The position numbers were made by a program, and so were the translations under genes. Below the pieces are notes generated by a model, which was not told the DNA's origin, ran no database searches, and saw nothing but the letters and a program-made list of their open reading frames with translations. This document shows, one piece after another, positions 17,406 through 27,761 of a DNA stretch of 64,000 nt. How positions within the stretch are numbered: position 1 is the stretch's first letter; each line of letters begins with the position of its first letter. This DNA comes from Pseudooceanicola endophyticus (GTDB lineage Bacteria > Pseudomonadota > Alphaproteobacteria > Rhodobacterales > Rhodobacteraceae): NCBI RefSeq assembly GCF_018760365.1, contig NZ_JAHIAB010000006.1, forward strand, positions 62,001-126,000. The letters are read 5' to 3'.

Positions 17406-18318
17406 ATCTGCGGCGCAGGCGGCGCCAGAGTCGCCCGTCGATGGCCAGCAGCCCCAGGGCAATCAGCGCCAGCCCGGCGTAATGATTGGCCGACAGCCTT
17501 TCGCCCAGCACCAGGCTGCCCAGCAGGATGGCGCTGCCCGGGATCATCAGCGTCACCATCGAGGTATTGAGCTGCCCGATGACCGAGAGGCTGCGGAAGT
17601 AGATCACGTAGGCCAGCGCGGTCGAGAGCAGCGCCAGCGCCACCAGCGCCGCCAGGCTGGCGGGTCCGGGCAGCGGCAGGGTCCAGGGCCGGTCGCTCAG
17701 GCAGACCACCGGGATCATCAGCAGGCTTGAGGCCGCCAGCTGTCCGAAGGCGCCGGTGGCCGGGGCGATCCCCATCGCCTGAAAGCGCTGACCGTAGAAG
17801 CCCGCCGCACCGTAGGACAGGGTCGCGCCCAGGCAGGCCAGCATCGGCAGCACCGCAAAGCCCGTCGACGACAGCGCATCGCCTCCCATCAGCACCGCCA
17901 CACCGGCCAGGCCCAGGGCGACGCCCGCCAGCCGGTTGGCGGTGATCTCGGTCTCGGGCGCCAGGGCCTTCGTGACCAGGATGGCGAAGACCGGCGTCGT
18001 GGCATTCAGGATCGAGGCCAGCCCGCTGGCGATCTGTGTCTGGCCCCAGAACAGCAGGCTGAAGGGCAGGATGTTGTTCAGCAGCCCCATGACGAAGAAG
18101 GCCCGCCAGACCGGGGCGGCGGTGGGCAGACGCCGCCCCCGCGCCCGCAGGTAGAGCCCCAGGGCCAGCGCCGCGAGGGCGACCCGCACCAGCACCACGG
18201 TGAACGGCGGCCAGTCCGCCAGTGCCACCTTGGAGAAGAAGAAGGATCCGCCCCAGAGGACCGAAAGCAGCACCAGCAGCGCCCAGTCGAGCATCCGGAG
18301 CGAGGGTTGTGCGGACAT
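17404..18318 (-). CDS. EamA/DMT-family transporter
   Basis: A 304-residue drug/metabolite transporter with about ten hydrophobic helices arranged as two EamA repeats. The first begins LDWALLVLLSVLWGGSFFFSKVAL, and the second is around LSYGAAGFYGQRF. The Arg-rich end WRRLRRR is cytoplasmic-looking. Such proteins export amino acids, nucleobases or other metabolites; the substrate here is unknown. The gene is divergent from a LysR-type regulator 130 bases away, which is a common arrangement for a regulated exporter. Confidence 0.85.
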   Translation of the reverse strand: MSAQPSLRMLDWALLVLLSVLWGGSFFFSKVALADWPPFTVVLVRVALAALALGLYLRARGRRLPTAAPVWRAFFVMGLLNNILPFSLLFWGQTQIASGLASILNATTPVFAILVTKALAPETEITANRLAGVALGLAGVAVLMGGDALSSTGFAVLPMLACLGATLSYGAAGFYGQRFQAMGIAPATGAFGQLAASSLLMIPVVCLSDRPWTLPLPGPASLAALVALALLSTALAYVIYFRSLSVIGQLNTSMVTLMIPGSAILLGSLVLGERLSANHYAGLALIALGLLAIDGRLWRRLRRR

Positions 18319-18448
18319 ATTGGCTTTCCCGGGTCAGAGATCCTAAACTGTGCGGCACGCAGAGCTGCCGGACAGCTCCTTCATAGCCGCCCTTCCTGCC
18401 CTGCGACAAACGAGGGTTTCTGCCCCGATACGAGAGATTTTCTGAACC

Positions 18449-19327
18449 ATGACAGAGCGCCTGCCCTCTCTCAACGCGCTCTGCGCCTTCGAGGCCACGG
18501 CGCGGCTGGGCAGCATGGCCCTGGCCGCCGAGGAGCTTTGCGTGACCCCCGGGGCCGTCAGCCAGCAGATCCGCACGCTGGAACGCGATCTGGGCAGCGC
18601 CCTCTTCATCCGCCGCCCCCGGCAGATCACCCTGACCGAGACCGGCGCCGCGCTGTTCCCCGCCGCCCGCAGTGCCTTCCGCATCCTGCGCGAGGCCAGC
18701 GCGGCGGCGCGGGCGCGCCCCGGTGGCAGGGTGGTCACGCTGGGCTGCACCGCCGATTTCGCCGCCCACTGGCTGCTGCCGCGCCTGCCCCGGTTCGAGC
18801 GGCGCCATCCGGAGGTGGACCTGCGGCTCAGCACCTCGAACCGGGTGATGCCCTTCGGGGCGGAGGGGCTGGATCTGTCGGTGCGTCACGGGCTGGGGCG
18901 CTGGCCCGGGCTGCGGGCCGAGCGGCTGCTGGACGATGCGCTGGTGGCGGTGTGCAGCCCGGCCTATCTGGCCGCCCGGGGCCCCTTCACCACCGCATCC
19001 CTGGCCCGCGCCACCTTCCTGCATGACGAACACCGCTACGACTGGCCGCTCTGGCTGGAGGCCGCCGGGCTGAGCGGCCCGCAGGCCCCGGCGGGTCCGC
19101 TGTTTCGCGACAGCGGCACCATAGAGGCCGCACTGGCAGGTCACGGGCTGGCGCTGCTGCGCCGCTCCCTGATCGCCCCACTGCTGGAGGAAGGCCGTCT
19201 GGTCGCGCCCTTCCCGCAGGGGCTGGCCAGTGACCTGGCCTATTACCTGGTGGCGCCGGGCGACCTGCCCACCCATGGGCCGGTGGCCGCCCTGCATGCC
19301 TGGCTGCGCGAGGAGGCGGGCCGCTAG
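18449..19327 (+). CDS. LysR-family transcriptional regulator (GcvA-like)
   Basis: A 292-residue LysR protein. The winged helix-turn-helix is at residues 5-65 (LPSLNALCAFEATARLGSM, LCVTPGAVSQQIRTLE, TLTETGAALFP), followed by a linker helix and a periplasmic-binding-protein-like effector domain. The N-terminus (LPSLNALCAFEA) and the overall shape are typical of the GcvA/AmpR subgroup. It is divergent from the EamA transporter and may control it. Its stop overlaps the convergent esterase stop through a shared CTAG. Confidence 0.88.
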   Translation: MTERLPSLNALCAFEATARLGSMALAAEELCVTPGAVSQQIRTLERDLGSALFIRRPRQITLTETGAALFPAARSAFRILREASAAARARPGGRVVTLGCTADFAAHWLLPRLPRFERRHPEVDLRLSTSNRVMPFGAEGLDLSVRHGLGRWPGLRAERLLDDALVAVCSPAYLAARGPFTTASLARATFLHDEHRYDWPLWLEAAGLSGPQAPAGPLFRDSGTIEAALAGHGLALLRRSLIAPLLEEGRLVAPFPQGLASDLAYYLVAPGDLPTHGPVAALHAWLREEAGR

Positions 19328-20637
19328 ACCTCGGGTGCCGCCCCGCCGTCGCGGGTCAGGACCTGGAACCCCTGCCCCGGCGCATGGCGCGACCATGGCG
19401 GCAGCGCCGCCCCCGCCGGCTGGCCGGTCTTCACGAACCCCACGAGGTAGCCCATGGCGGTGCGGCTGGCGCGGCGGTCGGCCTCGCTCACCCGATCCGC
19501 GCCCAGCCGGGCGGCATGGGTGCCGAAGAAGAAGGGGATCTCGGTCGCATGGCGGGCGCCCCGGGTCTGCGCGTCCCGCTCGGCCCCGGCGACGTAGTCG
19601 AAGACATAGGCCCAGGTCGGGGTCTGCGGCGCCAGAAGGTCGGCCAGTTCGCGCGTGCCACGGATAATCGCCCCCTCGGGGCCGCCCAGATCGTCGCTGG
19701 TATAGCCGATCATCACCGGCACCCGGGCAAAGGCGCCGGCCTCGTAGGCGGGACGGATCGCGCAGGTCGTCCCCCCATCGGCCTGCGGCGCGCAGAAGTC
19801 GCGCGCCCCGGGCGGGGAGGCAAGATGGGTCATGTTGAGGCCCCGGGTCACCGCCTGCGCGTCAAGCGCCCTGAGCGCCGCCGCCGCCCCCGACCCCGGC
19901 GCGATGCCGCAGCTTTCGGCAAAGCGTTCCCCGGCGCGGTCGTCCGGCCCGGCCCAGCTTTGCGCCCCGTCCGAACCCGACTGGATCACCGCCGCCCGGA
20001 ACAGCCCGCGCGCGCGGGGGCTGGTCAGCAGCACATGCACCGACTGGCCGCCGGCGCTTTCGCCCACCACGCTCACGCGGGCGGGGTCTCCGCCCAGGGC
20101 GTCGATGTTGTCGCGCACCCATTCCAGCGCCGCGAGCTGGTCGAGGAAACCGAAGTTGCCGGCCTGTTCCTCCGGCGGGGCGCCCTCGGCCAGCGCGGGA
20201 TGGCGGAAGAAGCCGAAGCGGCCGACCCGGTAGTTGAAGCTGACCACCACCAGCCCCTGCGCCGCCAGCGCCGCACCGTCGTAGACCGCCGGAGAGGCGC
20301 CGCCGTTGACCAGCCCGCCGCCGTAGATCCAGACCATCACCGGCAGCCCGTCGCCGGGGCGGGTGCCCTCGGGGCGCCAGACGTTGAGGGTCAGGCAATC
20401 CTCCGCGGGCGGCGTGCCAAGGGGGGCGGCATCGCTCGGGAAGGGTTCCTGCATCGGGTCATGACCGAAGGCGGTGGCGGCACGCAGCCCGTCCCAGCGG
20501 GTCACCGGCTGCGGCGCGCGCCAGCGCAGCGGTCCCAGCGGCGGTGCCGCATAGGGAATCCCCAGGAAACGCTCTACCCCGGCGCCGGTTGCCCCGGCGA
20601 TGCGGCCTGCCCGGATCCGGGCCTGGGGCGCCGTCAT
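19324..20637 (-). CDS. Carboxylesterase type B family hydrolase
   Basis: A 437-residue alpha/beta hydrolase of the carboxylesterase/para-nitrobenzyl-esterase group. Signatures are FLGIPYAAPPLGPLRWRAP, EDCLTLNVW, the oxyanion segment MVWIYGGGLVNGG, the nucleophile elbow VVGESAGGQS near residue 190 and a likely catalytic His in GARHATEIPFFFG. Family members are usually about 500 residues, so this is a compact version. No signal peptide is visible, which suggests a cytoplasmic enzyme. It follows the DUF808 gene by 3 bases on the same strand and is probably translated with it. Confidence 0.85.
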   Translation of the reverse strand: MTAPQARIRAGRIAGATGAGVERFLGIPYAAPPLGPLRWRAPQPVTRWDGLRAATAFGHDPMQEPFPSDAAPLGTPPAEDCLTLNVWRPEGTRPGDGLPVMVWIYGGGLVNGGASPAVYDGAALAAQGLVVVSFNYRVGRFGFFRHPALAEGAPPEEQAGNFGFLDQLAALEWVRDNIDALGGDPARVSVVGESAGGQSVHVLLTSPRARGLFRAAVIQSGSDGAQSWAGPDDRAGERFAESCGIAPGSGAAAALRALDAQAVTRGLNMTHLASPPGARDFCAPQADGGTTCAIRPAYEAGAFARVPVMIGYTSDDLGGPEGAIIRGTRELADLLAPQTPTWAYVFDYVAGAERDAQTRGARHATEIPFFFGTHAARLGADRVSEADRRASRTAMGYLVGFVKTGQPAGAALPPWSRHAPGQGFQVLTRDGGAAPEV

Positions 20638-20640
20638 GGC

Positions 20641-21570
20641 TCAGCCCCGCCGGAACAGGCCGAGGACGGTGACGATCACCGCGCCAAGCGCCAGCCCGAC
20701 CACGCCGTCGCAGGCCGCCGTGACGATCCAGTTCACGGCGCCCGAGGCCACCGGCACCGCATGGGCCGCGGCTTCGGCGAGGTGGTGAATGGTTTCGTAG
20801 GGCAGGCCCCAGCCCAGGTCATGCAGCCCGTGCACGATGATCGAGCCGCCGACCCAGATCATCGCCGCCGTGCCCACCACCATCAGCAGGCTGAGGAACT
20901 TCGGCATACCCTGCACGATCCCCCGACCCAGCTTGCGGGTCAGCGCCAGGCGGCCCTTCTCGGCCAGCACCAACCCGGCGTCATCGGCCTTCACGATGAC
21001 CGCCACCGCACCGTAGACGGCGATGGTGATCAGGATGCCCGCGATGGCCAGCGCCCCGGCCTCTTTCCAGACGTTCATGTCCTGGGGCAGCGCCGACAGC
21101 GTGATCGTCATGATCTCGGCCGAGAGGATGAAGTCGGTCTTGATCGCCCCCTTCACCTTGGCCTCTTCCAGCCCATGAGGAGAGCCCGCCTCGGCCTCCG
21201 CCTCGCCGTGGGGGGCGGGATGCAGGGCGTGCCAGACCTTCTCGGCGCCCTCGAAGCTCAGGTAGGCGCCACCCAGCATCAGCAGCGGAGAGATCGCCCA
21301 GGGTGCGAAATTCGCCAGCAAAAGGCAGATCGGCAGCAGGATCACCAGCTTGTTGACGATGGAACCGCCGGCGATCTTGGCGACGATCGGGATCTCGCGG
21401 TCGGGGGTGAAGCCATGGACGTATTTCGGGCTGACCGCCGCATCGTCGATCAGCGCCCCCGCGGCCTTGCCCGAAGCCTTCACGGCCTGGCCCATCACGT
21501 CATCGACCGACGCCGCCGCCACCTTGGCGATTGCCGCCACGTCATCGAGTAGCGCCAGAAGTCCGCTCAT
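20641..21570 (-). CDS. DUF808 (YedI-type) inner-membrane protein
   Basis: A 309-residue membrane protein of the DUF808/YedI family. It opens MSGLLALLDDVAAIAKVAA, has the SPKYVHGFTPDREIPI segment and at least five membrane helices, the last near GLALGAVIVTVLGLFRRG. A His/Glu/Ala-rich loop (PHGEAEAEAGSPHGLEEAK) is present mid-protein. The start follows GAGAGGAAATGG. Function of the family is unknown. It is probably co-transcribed with the esterase downstream. Confidence 0.85.
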   Translation of the reverse strand: MSGLLALLDDVAAIAKVAAASVDDVMGQAVKASGKAAGALIDDAAVSPKYVHGFTPDREIPIVAKIAGGSIVNKLVILLPICLLLANFAPWAISPLLMLGGAYLSFEGAEKVWHALHPAPHGEAEAEAGSPHGLEEAKVKGAIKTDFILSAEIMTITLSALPQDMNVWKEAGALAIAGILITIAVYGAVAVIVKADDAGLVLAEKGRLALTRKLGRGIVQGMPKFLSLLMVVGTAAMIWVGGSIIVHGLHDLGWGLPYETIHHLAEAAAHAVPVASGAVNWIVTAACDGVVGLALGAVIVTVLGLFRRG

Positions 21571-21795
21571 GCCATTTCCTCTCTGCGGCCCGCCGGGGCC
21601 CGTCTGCCAAGACCCTGAAAACGCGAAGCCGCGCGATCCTGTTCCCGCCCAGGGTCAGAAGAGCGGAAATAACGTGCAAGTTCCGGAGGCTGGCTGCCGC
21701 CTGGCGCATGGCTCCCTTGCGCGGGCCAGGGTTGCCGCGACCCGGTGTCGCGCTCTATCTGGAGCGCAACGGAGGGAACGACAAGGAGAAAGACC

Positions 21796-22200
21796 ATGGA
21801 GTCCACGACCCCCGAGGGAATGGAACTGACGCTGCGGACCTTCGCCATGCCCGCCGATACCAACGCCGCCGGCGATATCTTCGGTGGCTGGGTGATGTCG
21901 CAGATGGACCTGGCCGCCGCCGTGCGCGCCAATGAACGCTGCAACGGGCGCACCGTCACCGTTGCCGCCGACCAGATCATCTTCCGCAAGCCGGTGAAGG
22001 TGGGCGACACGCTCTGCGTCTACACCGCCGTCGATCACGTCGGCCGCACCTCCATGACCATCCGGATCGAGGTCTGGGCCCGCCGCAACACCACCGGCAT
22101 CCGCGAACATGTCACCGAGGCAAAGTTCAAGATGGTCGCCGTGGACGACGATGGCCGCCCGCGCCCCGTCGACACGCCCCGCGCCGTCGCCGCCGAGTAA
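21796..22200 (+). CDS. Acyl-CoA thioesterase, YciA type (hotdog fold)
   Basis: A 134-residue hotdog-fold acyl-CoA hydrolase. ADTNAAGDIFGGWVMSQMDLAAAV holds the typical catalytic Asp-containing motif, followed by TVAADQIIFRKPVKVGD and the C-terminal AKFKMVAVDDDGRPRPV. It hydrolyses short to medium acyl-CoAs in the cytoplasm. The start MESTTPEG follows AAGGAGAAAGACC. It is convergent with rlmJ. Confidence 0.88.
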   Translation: MESTTPEGMELTLRTFAMPADTNAAGDIFGGWVMSQMDLAAAVRANERCNGRTVTVAADQIIFRKPVKVGDTLCVYTAVDHVGRTSMTIRIEVWARRNTTGIREHVTEAKFKMVAVDDDGRPRPVDTPRAVAAE

Positions 22201-22212
22201 GCGCAGGACCTT

Positions 22213-22986
22213 TCAGGCGCCGAACAGCGCCTGAAGCCCCTCTGCCTCGTCCTGGGTGCCGAAGGGCGCGTTGATCACGAACATGCCGCTGCCGATCATG
22301 CCGTGGCCGTCGCGCACCGGCGGGAAGGCGACCTCGCTCTTGACCACCTTGGGCAGGGTCTGGCTTTCCAGCGCGCGCAGCATCGGCTGGTGCCGCCCGT
22401 CCTTCAGGATCGGATACCAGATCGCCACCACGCCGACGTTCCACTTGCGGTGCAGCTTCTTCACGAAGGCCGGCACGGCGTCGTATTCGCTTTTGACCTC
22501 GTAGCTGGGATCGACCAGCAGCAGCCCGCGCTTCGGATCGGGCGGGCAAAGCGACAGCGCCATCTCGTAGCCGTCCTGGCGGTGCACTTTTGCCCGAAAA
22601 TTCATCGTCCTGGCCAGGGCGGCATGTTCCTGGGGATGCAGCTCGGCCAGGGTCATCGGATCGCCCGGGCGCAGCAGTTCCGCGGCCAGCAGAGGAGAGC
22701 CGGGATAGGCCGTCGCACCGTATTTCGCCCGCACCCGCGCCAGCGCCTGCATGTAGGGGTGATCGGGCGCGAAGGCCCCGGCGCGGGCCTCGATCCCGGC
22801 GGCGGCCTCACCGGTCTTCAGGGCTTCCGCGCTTGAAAGATCATAGAGCCCGCGGCCCGAATGGGTCTCGAGGTAGGACAGGCCCTTGGGTTTTTCCGTC
22901 ATCCGCGCCAGCATCACGGCCAGAAGCGCGTGCTTGTGAAGATCCGCCGGGTTTCCGGCATGGTAAATATGTTGATACGATAGCAT
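22213..22986 (-). CDS. rlmJ: 23S rRNA (adenine-2030-N6)-methyltransferase
   Basis: RlmJ methylates A2030 of 23S rRNA. The 257-residue protein starts MLSYQHIYHAGNPADLHKHALL, the characteristic RlmJ N-terminus. It contains YLETHSGRGLYDL, the SAM-binding landmark, and the DPSYEVK motif that replaces the usual DPPY. MFVINAPFG lies near the C-terminus. The frame extends 29 codons upstream but without similarity. It is divergent from mreB across 218 bases. Confidence 0.9.
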   Translation of the reverse strand: MLSYQHIYHAGNPADLHKHALLAVMLARMTEKPKGLSYLETHSGRGLYDLSSAEALKTGEAAAGIEARAGAFAPDHPYMQALARVRAKYGATAYPGSPLLAAELLRPGDPMTLAELHPQEHAALARTMNFRAKVHRQDGYEMALSLCPPDPKRGLLLVDPSYEVKSEYDAVPAFVKKLHRKWNVGVVAIWYPILKDGRHQPMLRALESQTLPKVVKSEVAFPPVRDGHGMIGSGMFVINAPFGTQDEAEGLQALFGA

Positions 22987-23147
22987 GGCGCCCCCGTGAC
23001 ACAGCGTGGCACCGGGGGTAAGCCCTGCCCGGCCCGCGTGCAATCTCTCGTGATCGTGCGTGAGGCAAGGCAAAATGGTGCCTATTCCGCCACGGCCTCC
23101 CCTTTTCCTGAAAGTGCGCCTTGCCTATAAGGCTCGCAAGTACCTGA

Positions 23148-24251
<1,104 letters not shown>

Positions 24252-24278
24252 GGCCCTCACCCTGTCTGACAAGATCCT

Positions 24279-24314
24279 CTCCGCCCTCTGAACAAGGGGG
24301 CGGAGCGCGTTTTT
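24279..24314 (+). terminator. Intra-operon terminator-like hairpin between mreB and mreC
   Basis: An 8-bp stem CTCCGCCC / GGGCGGAG with an 11-base loop is followed by CGCG and five T residues. It lies in the 96-base gap before mreC and would end a share of mreB transcripts. Confidence 0.6.
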
Positions 24315-24347
24315 CCGTTCCCCGCGAACGGGTCCGAAAGGGCATTC

Positions 24348-25280
24348 ATGGCACGTGACAAGCAGAACGAAGACTACATCACCCCGCTCCGGCGGCTGTT
24401 CGTGCTTGTGGTCGTGGTGATGCTGGCCGCCGTCTTCCTGGTCTGGCGCATCGACAGCCCGCGCGTCGAACGCTTCCGCAACCAGGTGATCGACCACGTC
24501 CTGCCCTCTTTCGACTGGGTGATGGTGCCGGTCACCGGCACGGTGAACCTGCTGCGCGACTTCCAGAGCTACCAGCGCCTGGCCGACCAGAATCAGGAGC
24601 TGCGCCGCGAGCTGCAGCAGATGAAGGCCTGGAAAGAGGCCGCGCTGCAGCTGGAACAGGAAAACGCCCGCCTGCTGGAGCTGAACAACGTCAAGCTGGA
24701 CCCCCGGCTGACCTATGTGACCGGCGTGGTGATGGCCGACAGCGGCTCCCCCTACCGCGAGAGCGTGCTGCTCAACATCGGGACCCGCGACGGCATCGTC
24801 GATGGCTGGGCCGCGATGGACGGCGTCGGGCTGGTGGGGCGGATTTCCGGCGTCGGGCAGAACATCAGCCGGGTGTTGCTGCTGACCGATGTCTCCTCGC
24901 GGCTGCCGGTGACCATCCAGCCCTCGGGTCAGGGCGCCATGGTGATGGGCGACAACACCGCCGCGCCCGCGCTCGATTTCATCGAGAACACCGACACCGT
25001 GCGCCCCGGCGACCGGGTCGTCACCTCGGGCGATGGCGGGGTCTTCCCGGCCGGCCTGCTGGTGGGCCAGGTGGCGCAGGACAAGTCGGGCCGCCTGCGG
25101 GTGCGCCTGGCCGCCGATTACGAACGGCTCGAATACCTGCGCGTGCTGCGCCAGAAGACCGGCGAAAGCCTGGGCGCCGAGGGCGACCTGGTGGGCCCCC
25201 ATGCCCCCGCCCCGATCGTCCCCCTGCCCCCCGAGGCGACCCCGAATTCGGTCCTGCCGAAGGCGCCGCCCAATGGCTGA
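24348..25280 (+). CDS. mreC: Rod-shape determining protein MreC
   Basis: MreC spans the inner membrane and links MreB to the cell-wall synthases. The 310-residue protein has a short cytoplasmic N-terminus, one membrane helix (LFVLVVVVMLAAVFLVW, about 17-33) and a heptad-type coiled coil (ELRRELQQMKAWKEAALQ and onward, about 80-110). The periplasmic beta domains include YRESVLLNIGTRDGIVDGWA and GRISGVGQNISRVLLLTD. The Pro/Ala-rich tail is typical. Its end overlaps mreD by 8 bases. Confidence 0.96.
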   Translation: MARDKQNEDYITPLRRLFVLVVVVMLAAVFLVWRIDSPRVERFRNQVIDHVLPSFDWVMVPVTGTVNLLRDFQSYQRLADQNQELRRELQQMKAWKEAALQLEQENARLLELNNVKLDPRLTYVTGVVMADSGSPYRESVLLNIGTRDGIVDGWAAMDGVGLVGRISGVGQNISRVLLLTDVSSRLPVTIQPSGQGAMVMGDNTAAPALDFIENTDTVRPGDRVVTSGDGGVFPAGLLVGQVAQDKSGRLRVRLAADYERLEYLRVLRQKTGESLGAEGDLVGPHAPAPIVPLPPEATPNSVLPKAPPNG

Positions 25281-25821
25281 TGCGATCCGCGCCTCCTTCG
25301 CGCGCGTCTGGGGCCTGCGGCTGGTCTACGTGGCGCTCTGCCTGGTGATCATCCTCTTCGCGCTGCTGCCGCTGCAGACCGAACCGCGCCTCTGGGTCGG
25401 GCCGAACCTGATGCTGGCGCTGACCTTCGCCTGGGCGCTGCGCCGCCCGGAGCTGGTGCCGATCCCGCTGGTGGCGGTGATGTTCCTGCTTTCGGACTTC
25501 CTTCAGATGCGCCCCCCGGGCCTGCTGAGCGCGCTGGCCGTCATCGCCACCGCCCGCCTTCAGGGCCGCGCCCGCATCATGCGCGAACGCTCGATCCTGC
25601 GGGAATGGTTCTCGGCGGGGATCGCGGTGCTGGTGGTGCTGTTCGGCTACCGGGTCCTGCTGGGGGTCTTCTTCATCGACCGTCCGCAACTTGTCGTGAC
25701 GCTGAGCGAGGCGGTGATGACGATCGCCTTCCTGCCGGTTATGGTCGCCTTCTCCTCCCTCTTCTTCGGCATCCGAAGGGCGGCCGTGGGCGAGGTGGAC
25801 AGTCTCGGACACCGCCTATGA
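25273..25821 (+). CDS. mreD: Rod-shape determining membrane protein MreD
   Basis: A 182-residue, very hydrophobic protein with about five helices, in the mreC-mreD position. It starts MADAIRASFARVWGLRLVYVAL. The family is identified by its place, size and the LVPIPLVAVMFLLSDFLQMRPPG region more than by strict motifs. The start lies inside mreC and the stop overlaps the mrdA start (ATGA), so all three are translationally coupled. Confidence 0.88.
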   Translation: MADAIRASFARVWGLRLVYVALCLVIILFALLPLQTEPRLWVGPNLMLALTFAWALRRPELVPIPLVAVMFLLSDFLQMRPPGLLSALAVIATARLQGRARIMRERSILREWFSAGIAVLVVLFGYRVLLGVFFIDRPQLVVTLSEAVMTIAFLPVMVAFSSLFFGIRRAAVGEVDSLGHRL

Positions 25822-27761
25822 AACAGACCCCCAAGGACAGCCAGACCTCCTCGCGCCGGATTTCCCGGCGGGCGCTGCTGCTGGGCACCGTGCAGCTGGG
25901 CTTCATGGGCGTGCTGGCGGGCCGGATGCATTACCTTCAGGTCGATCAGGCCGACCAGTTCCGCATGTTGGCCGAGGAGAACCGGATTTCCGTCCGCCTG
26001 ATCCCCCCGACCCGCGGAGAGATCTTTGACCGCAACGGCATTCCCGTCGCCAAGAACGAGCCCGCCTACCGCATCACCATGGTGCGCGAGGATGCCGGGG
26101 ACGTCGATGTCGTGCTCGACAAGCTGGCCGAGCTGATCCCCATCGACCCCACCGACATCGAGCGCGCCAAGACCGAGATGAAGCGGTCCGCGCCCTTCCT
26201 GCCGGTGACGGTGGCCGAACGTGTCAGCTGGGAAGATATCTCCAAGGTGGCGGTCAACACGCCCTCCCTGCCCGGGATCACCCCCGAGGTCGGGCTGAGC
26301 CGCGCCTATCCGCTGGACCAGGATTTCGCCCATACCGTCGGCTATGTCGGCCCGGTGTCGGATTACGACCTGTCCAAGATCGAGGACCCCGATCCGGTCC
26401 TGATGATCCCGCGCTTCCAGATCGGCAAGATCGGCCTTGAGAACAAGATGGAGGACGCGCTGCGCGGCAGCGCGGGCTCGCGCCGGGTCGAGGTGAACGC
26501 CGTGGGCCGCGTGATGCGAGAGCTTGACCGCCAGCCCGGCACCCCCGGCGCCAACGTGCAGCTGACGCTGGACGTGATGCTGCAGAACTACGTGCAGAAC
26601 CGGCTGGCCGGCGAAAGCGCCGCCGCCGTGGTGATCGACACCGAGAACGGCGATATCCTGGCCTGTGCCTCGGCCCCGAGCTTTGACCCGAACCTTTTCG
26701 TGCGCGGGATTTCCTCAAGCGATTACAACGCGCTGATGAAGAACGATCACCGCCCGCTGGCGGACAAGTCGGTGCAGGGCCTCTATCCGCCCGGCTCCAC
26801 CTTCAAGATCGTCGTGGCGCTGGCGGGACTTGAGGCCGGCATCATCGACGCCTCGACCAATTTCTACTGCCCCGGCTATTACGAGGTCGCCAACCGCCGC
26901 TTCCACTGCTGGAAATACTCCGGCCACGGGATGCTGGACGTGGTGGGCGGGCTTCAGCACTCCTGCGACGTGTTCTTCTACGAGCTCGGCTCGCGCGTCG
27001 GGATCGAGCGGATCTCGGCCATGGCGGAACGCATGGGCATCGGCGTCAAGCACGACCTGCCGCTTTCGGCGGTGGCGACGGGGCTGGCGCCCACCAAGGA
27101 ATGGAAGCGGGCCAACCAGAACAAGGACTGGCTGATCGGTGACACGATCAACGCCTCGATCGGCCAGGGCTACGTGCTGGCCTCGCCGCTGCAACTGGCG
27201 GTGATGGCGGCGCGGCTCTCGACCGGGCGCGTGGTGACGCCCCGCGTGGTGCGCGCCGTCGACGGAGAGGACCAGCCCTCGGGTCTGGGCGAATCGCTGG
27301 GCATTGCCGAAAGCAGTCTGCGCGCCGTGCGCCAGGGCATGTTCGAGGTCTCCAACAACCGCCGCGGCACCGCCTACGGCGCCCGCATCATCGCCGAGGA
27401 CATGCGCCTTGCCGGCAAGACCGGCACCAGCCAGGTGCGCAACATCACCGCCGCCGAACGCGCCGCCGGCGTCACCAAGAACCAGGACCTGCCCTGGAAC
27501 CGCCGCGACCACGCGCTGTTCGTCGATTTCGCCCCCTTCGAGGATCCCAAGGTCGCCGTGGCGGTGGTGGTCGAGCACGGAAGCGGCGGCTCTTCGGTGG
27601 CCGCCCCCATCGCCCGCGACATCACGCTTCAGGCGCTCTGCAAGGGCGATCCACCGCTGGACGCCTATCCCGCCAAGGACCGCGACTGGGTCGCGCAGCA
27701 GCAGGAGCGCCTGCGCGCGCTTCGCCCGCAGATCGACCTTGATGCCAAGGGGCGCGCATGA
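25818..27761 (+). CDS. mrdA: Penicillin-binding protein 2 (peptidoglycan transpeptidase)
   Basis: PBP2 crosslinks side-wall peptidoglycan together with RodA. The 647-residue protein has a membrane anchor (LLLGTVQLGFMGVLAG, about 17-33), a dimerisation domain (LIPPTRGEIFDRNG) and a transpeptidase domain. The active-site serine is in YPPGSTFKI (SxxK), the second motif is HSCD and the third LAGKTGTSQVR. Family length is about 600-650. It overlaps both neighbours by 4 bases. Confidence 0.97.
   Translation: MKQTPKDSQTSSRRISRRALLLGTVQLGFMGVLAGRMHYLQVDQADQFRMLAEENRISVRLIPPTRGEIFDRNGIPVAKNEPAYRITMVREDAGDVDVVLDKLAELIPIDPTDIERAKTEMKRSAPFLPVTVAERVSWEDISKVAVNTPSLPGITPEVGLSRAYPLDQDFAHTVGYVGPVSDYDLSKIEDPDPVLMIPRFQIGKIGLENKMEDALRGSAGSRRVEVNAVGRVMRELDRQPGTPGANVQLTLDVMLQNYVQNRLAGESAAAVVIDTENGDILACASAPSFDPNLFVRGISSSDYNALMKNDHRPLADKSVQGLYPPGSTFKIVVALAGLEAGIIDASTNFYCPGYYEVANRRFHCWKYSGHGMLDVVGGLQHSCDVFFYELGSRVGIERISAMAERMGIGVKHDLPLSAVATGLAPTKEWKRANQNKDWLIGDTINASIGQGYVLASPLQLAVMAARLSTGRVVTPRVVRAVDGEDQPSGLGESLGIAESSLRAVRQGMFEVSNNRRGTAYGARIIAEDMRLAGKTGTSQVRNITAAERAAGVTKNQDLPWNRRDHALFVDFAPFEDPKVAVAVVVEHGSGGSSVAAPIARDITLQALCKGDPPLDAYPAKDRDWVAQQQERLRALRPQIDLDAKGRA

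Noticed and set aside
15713-19396. Minus-strand open frame of more than 1200 codons across leuA and the EamA and LysR genes
   Set aside because: It is an antisense shadow produced by GC-rich codon bias; it has no ribosome site and no family resemblance, and runs opposite leuA and across the EamA and LysR genes.
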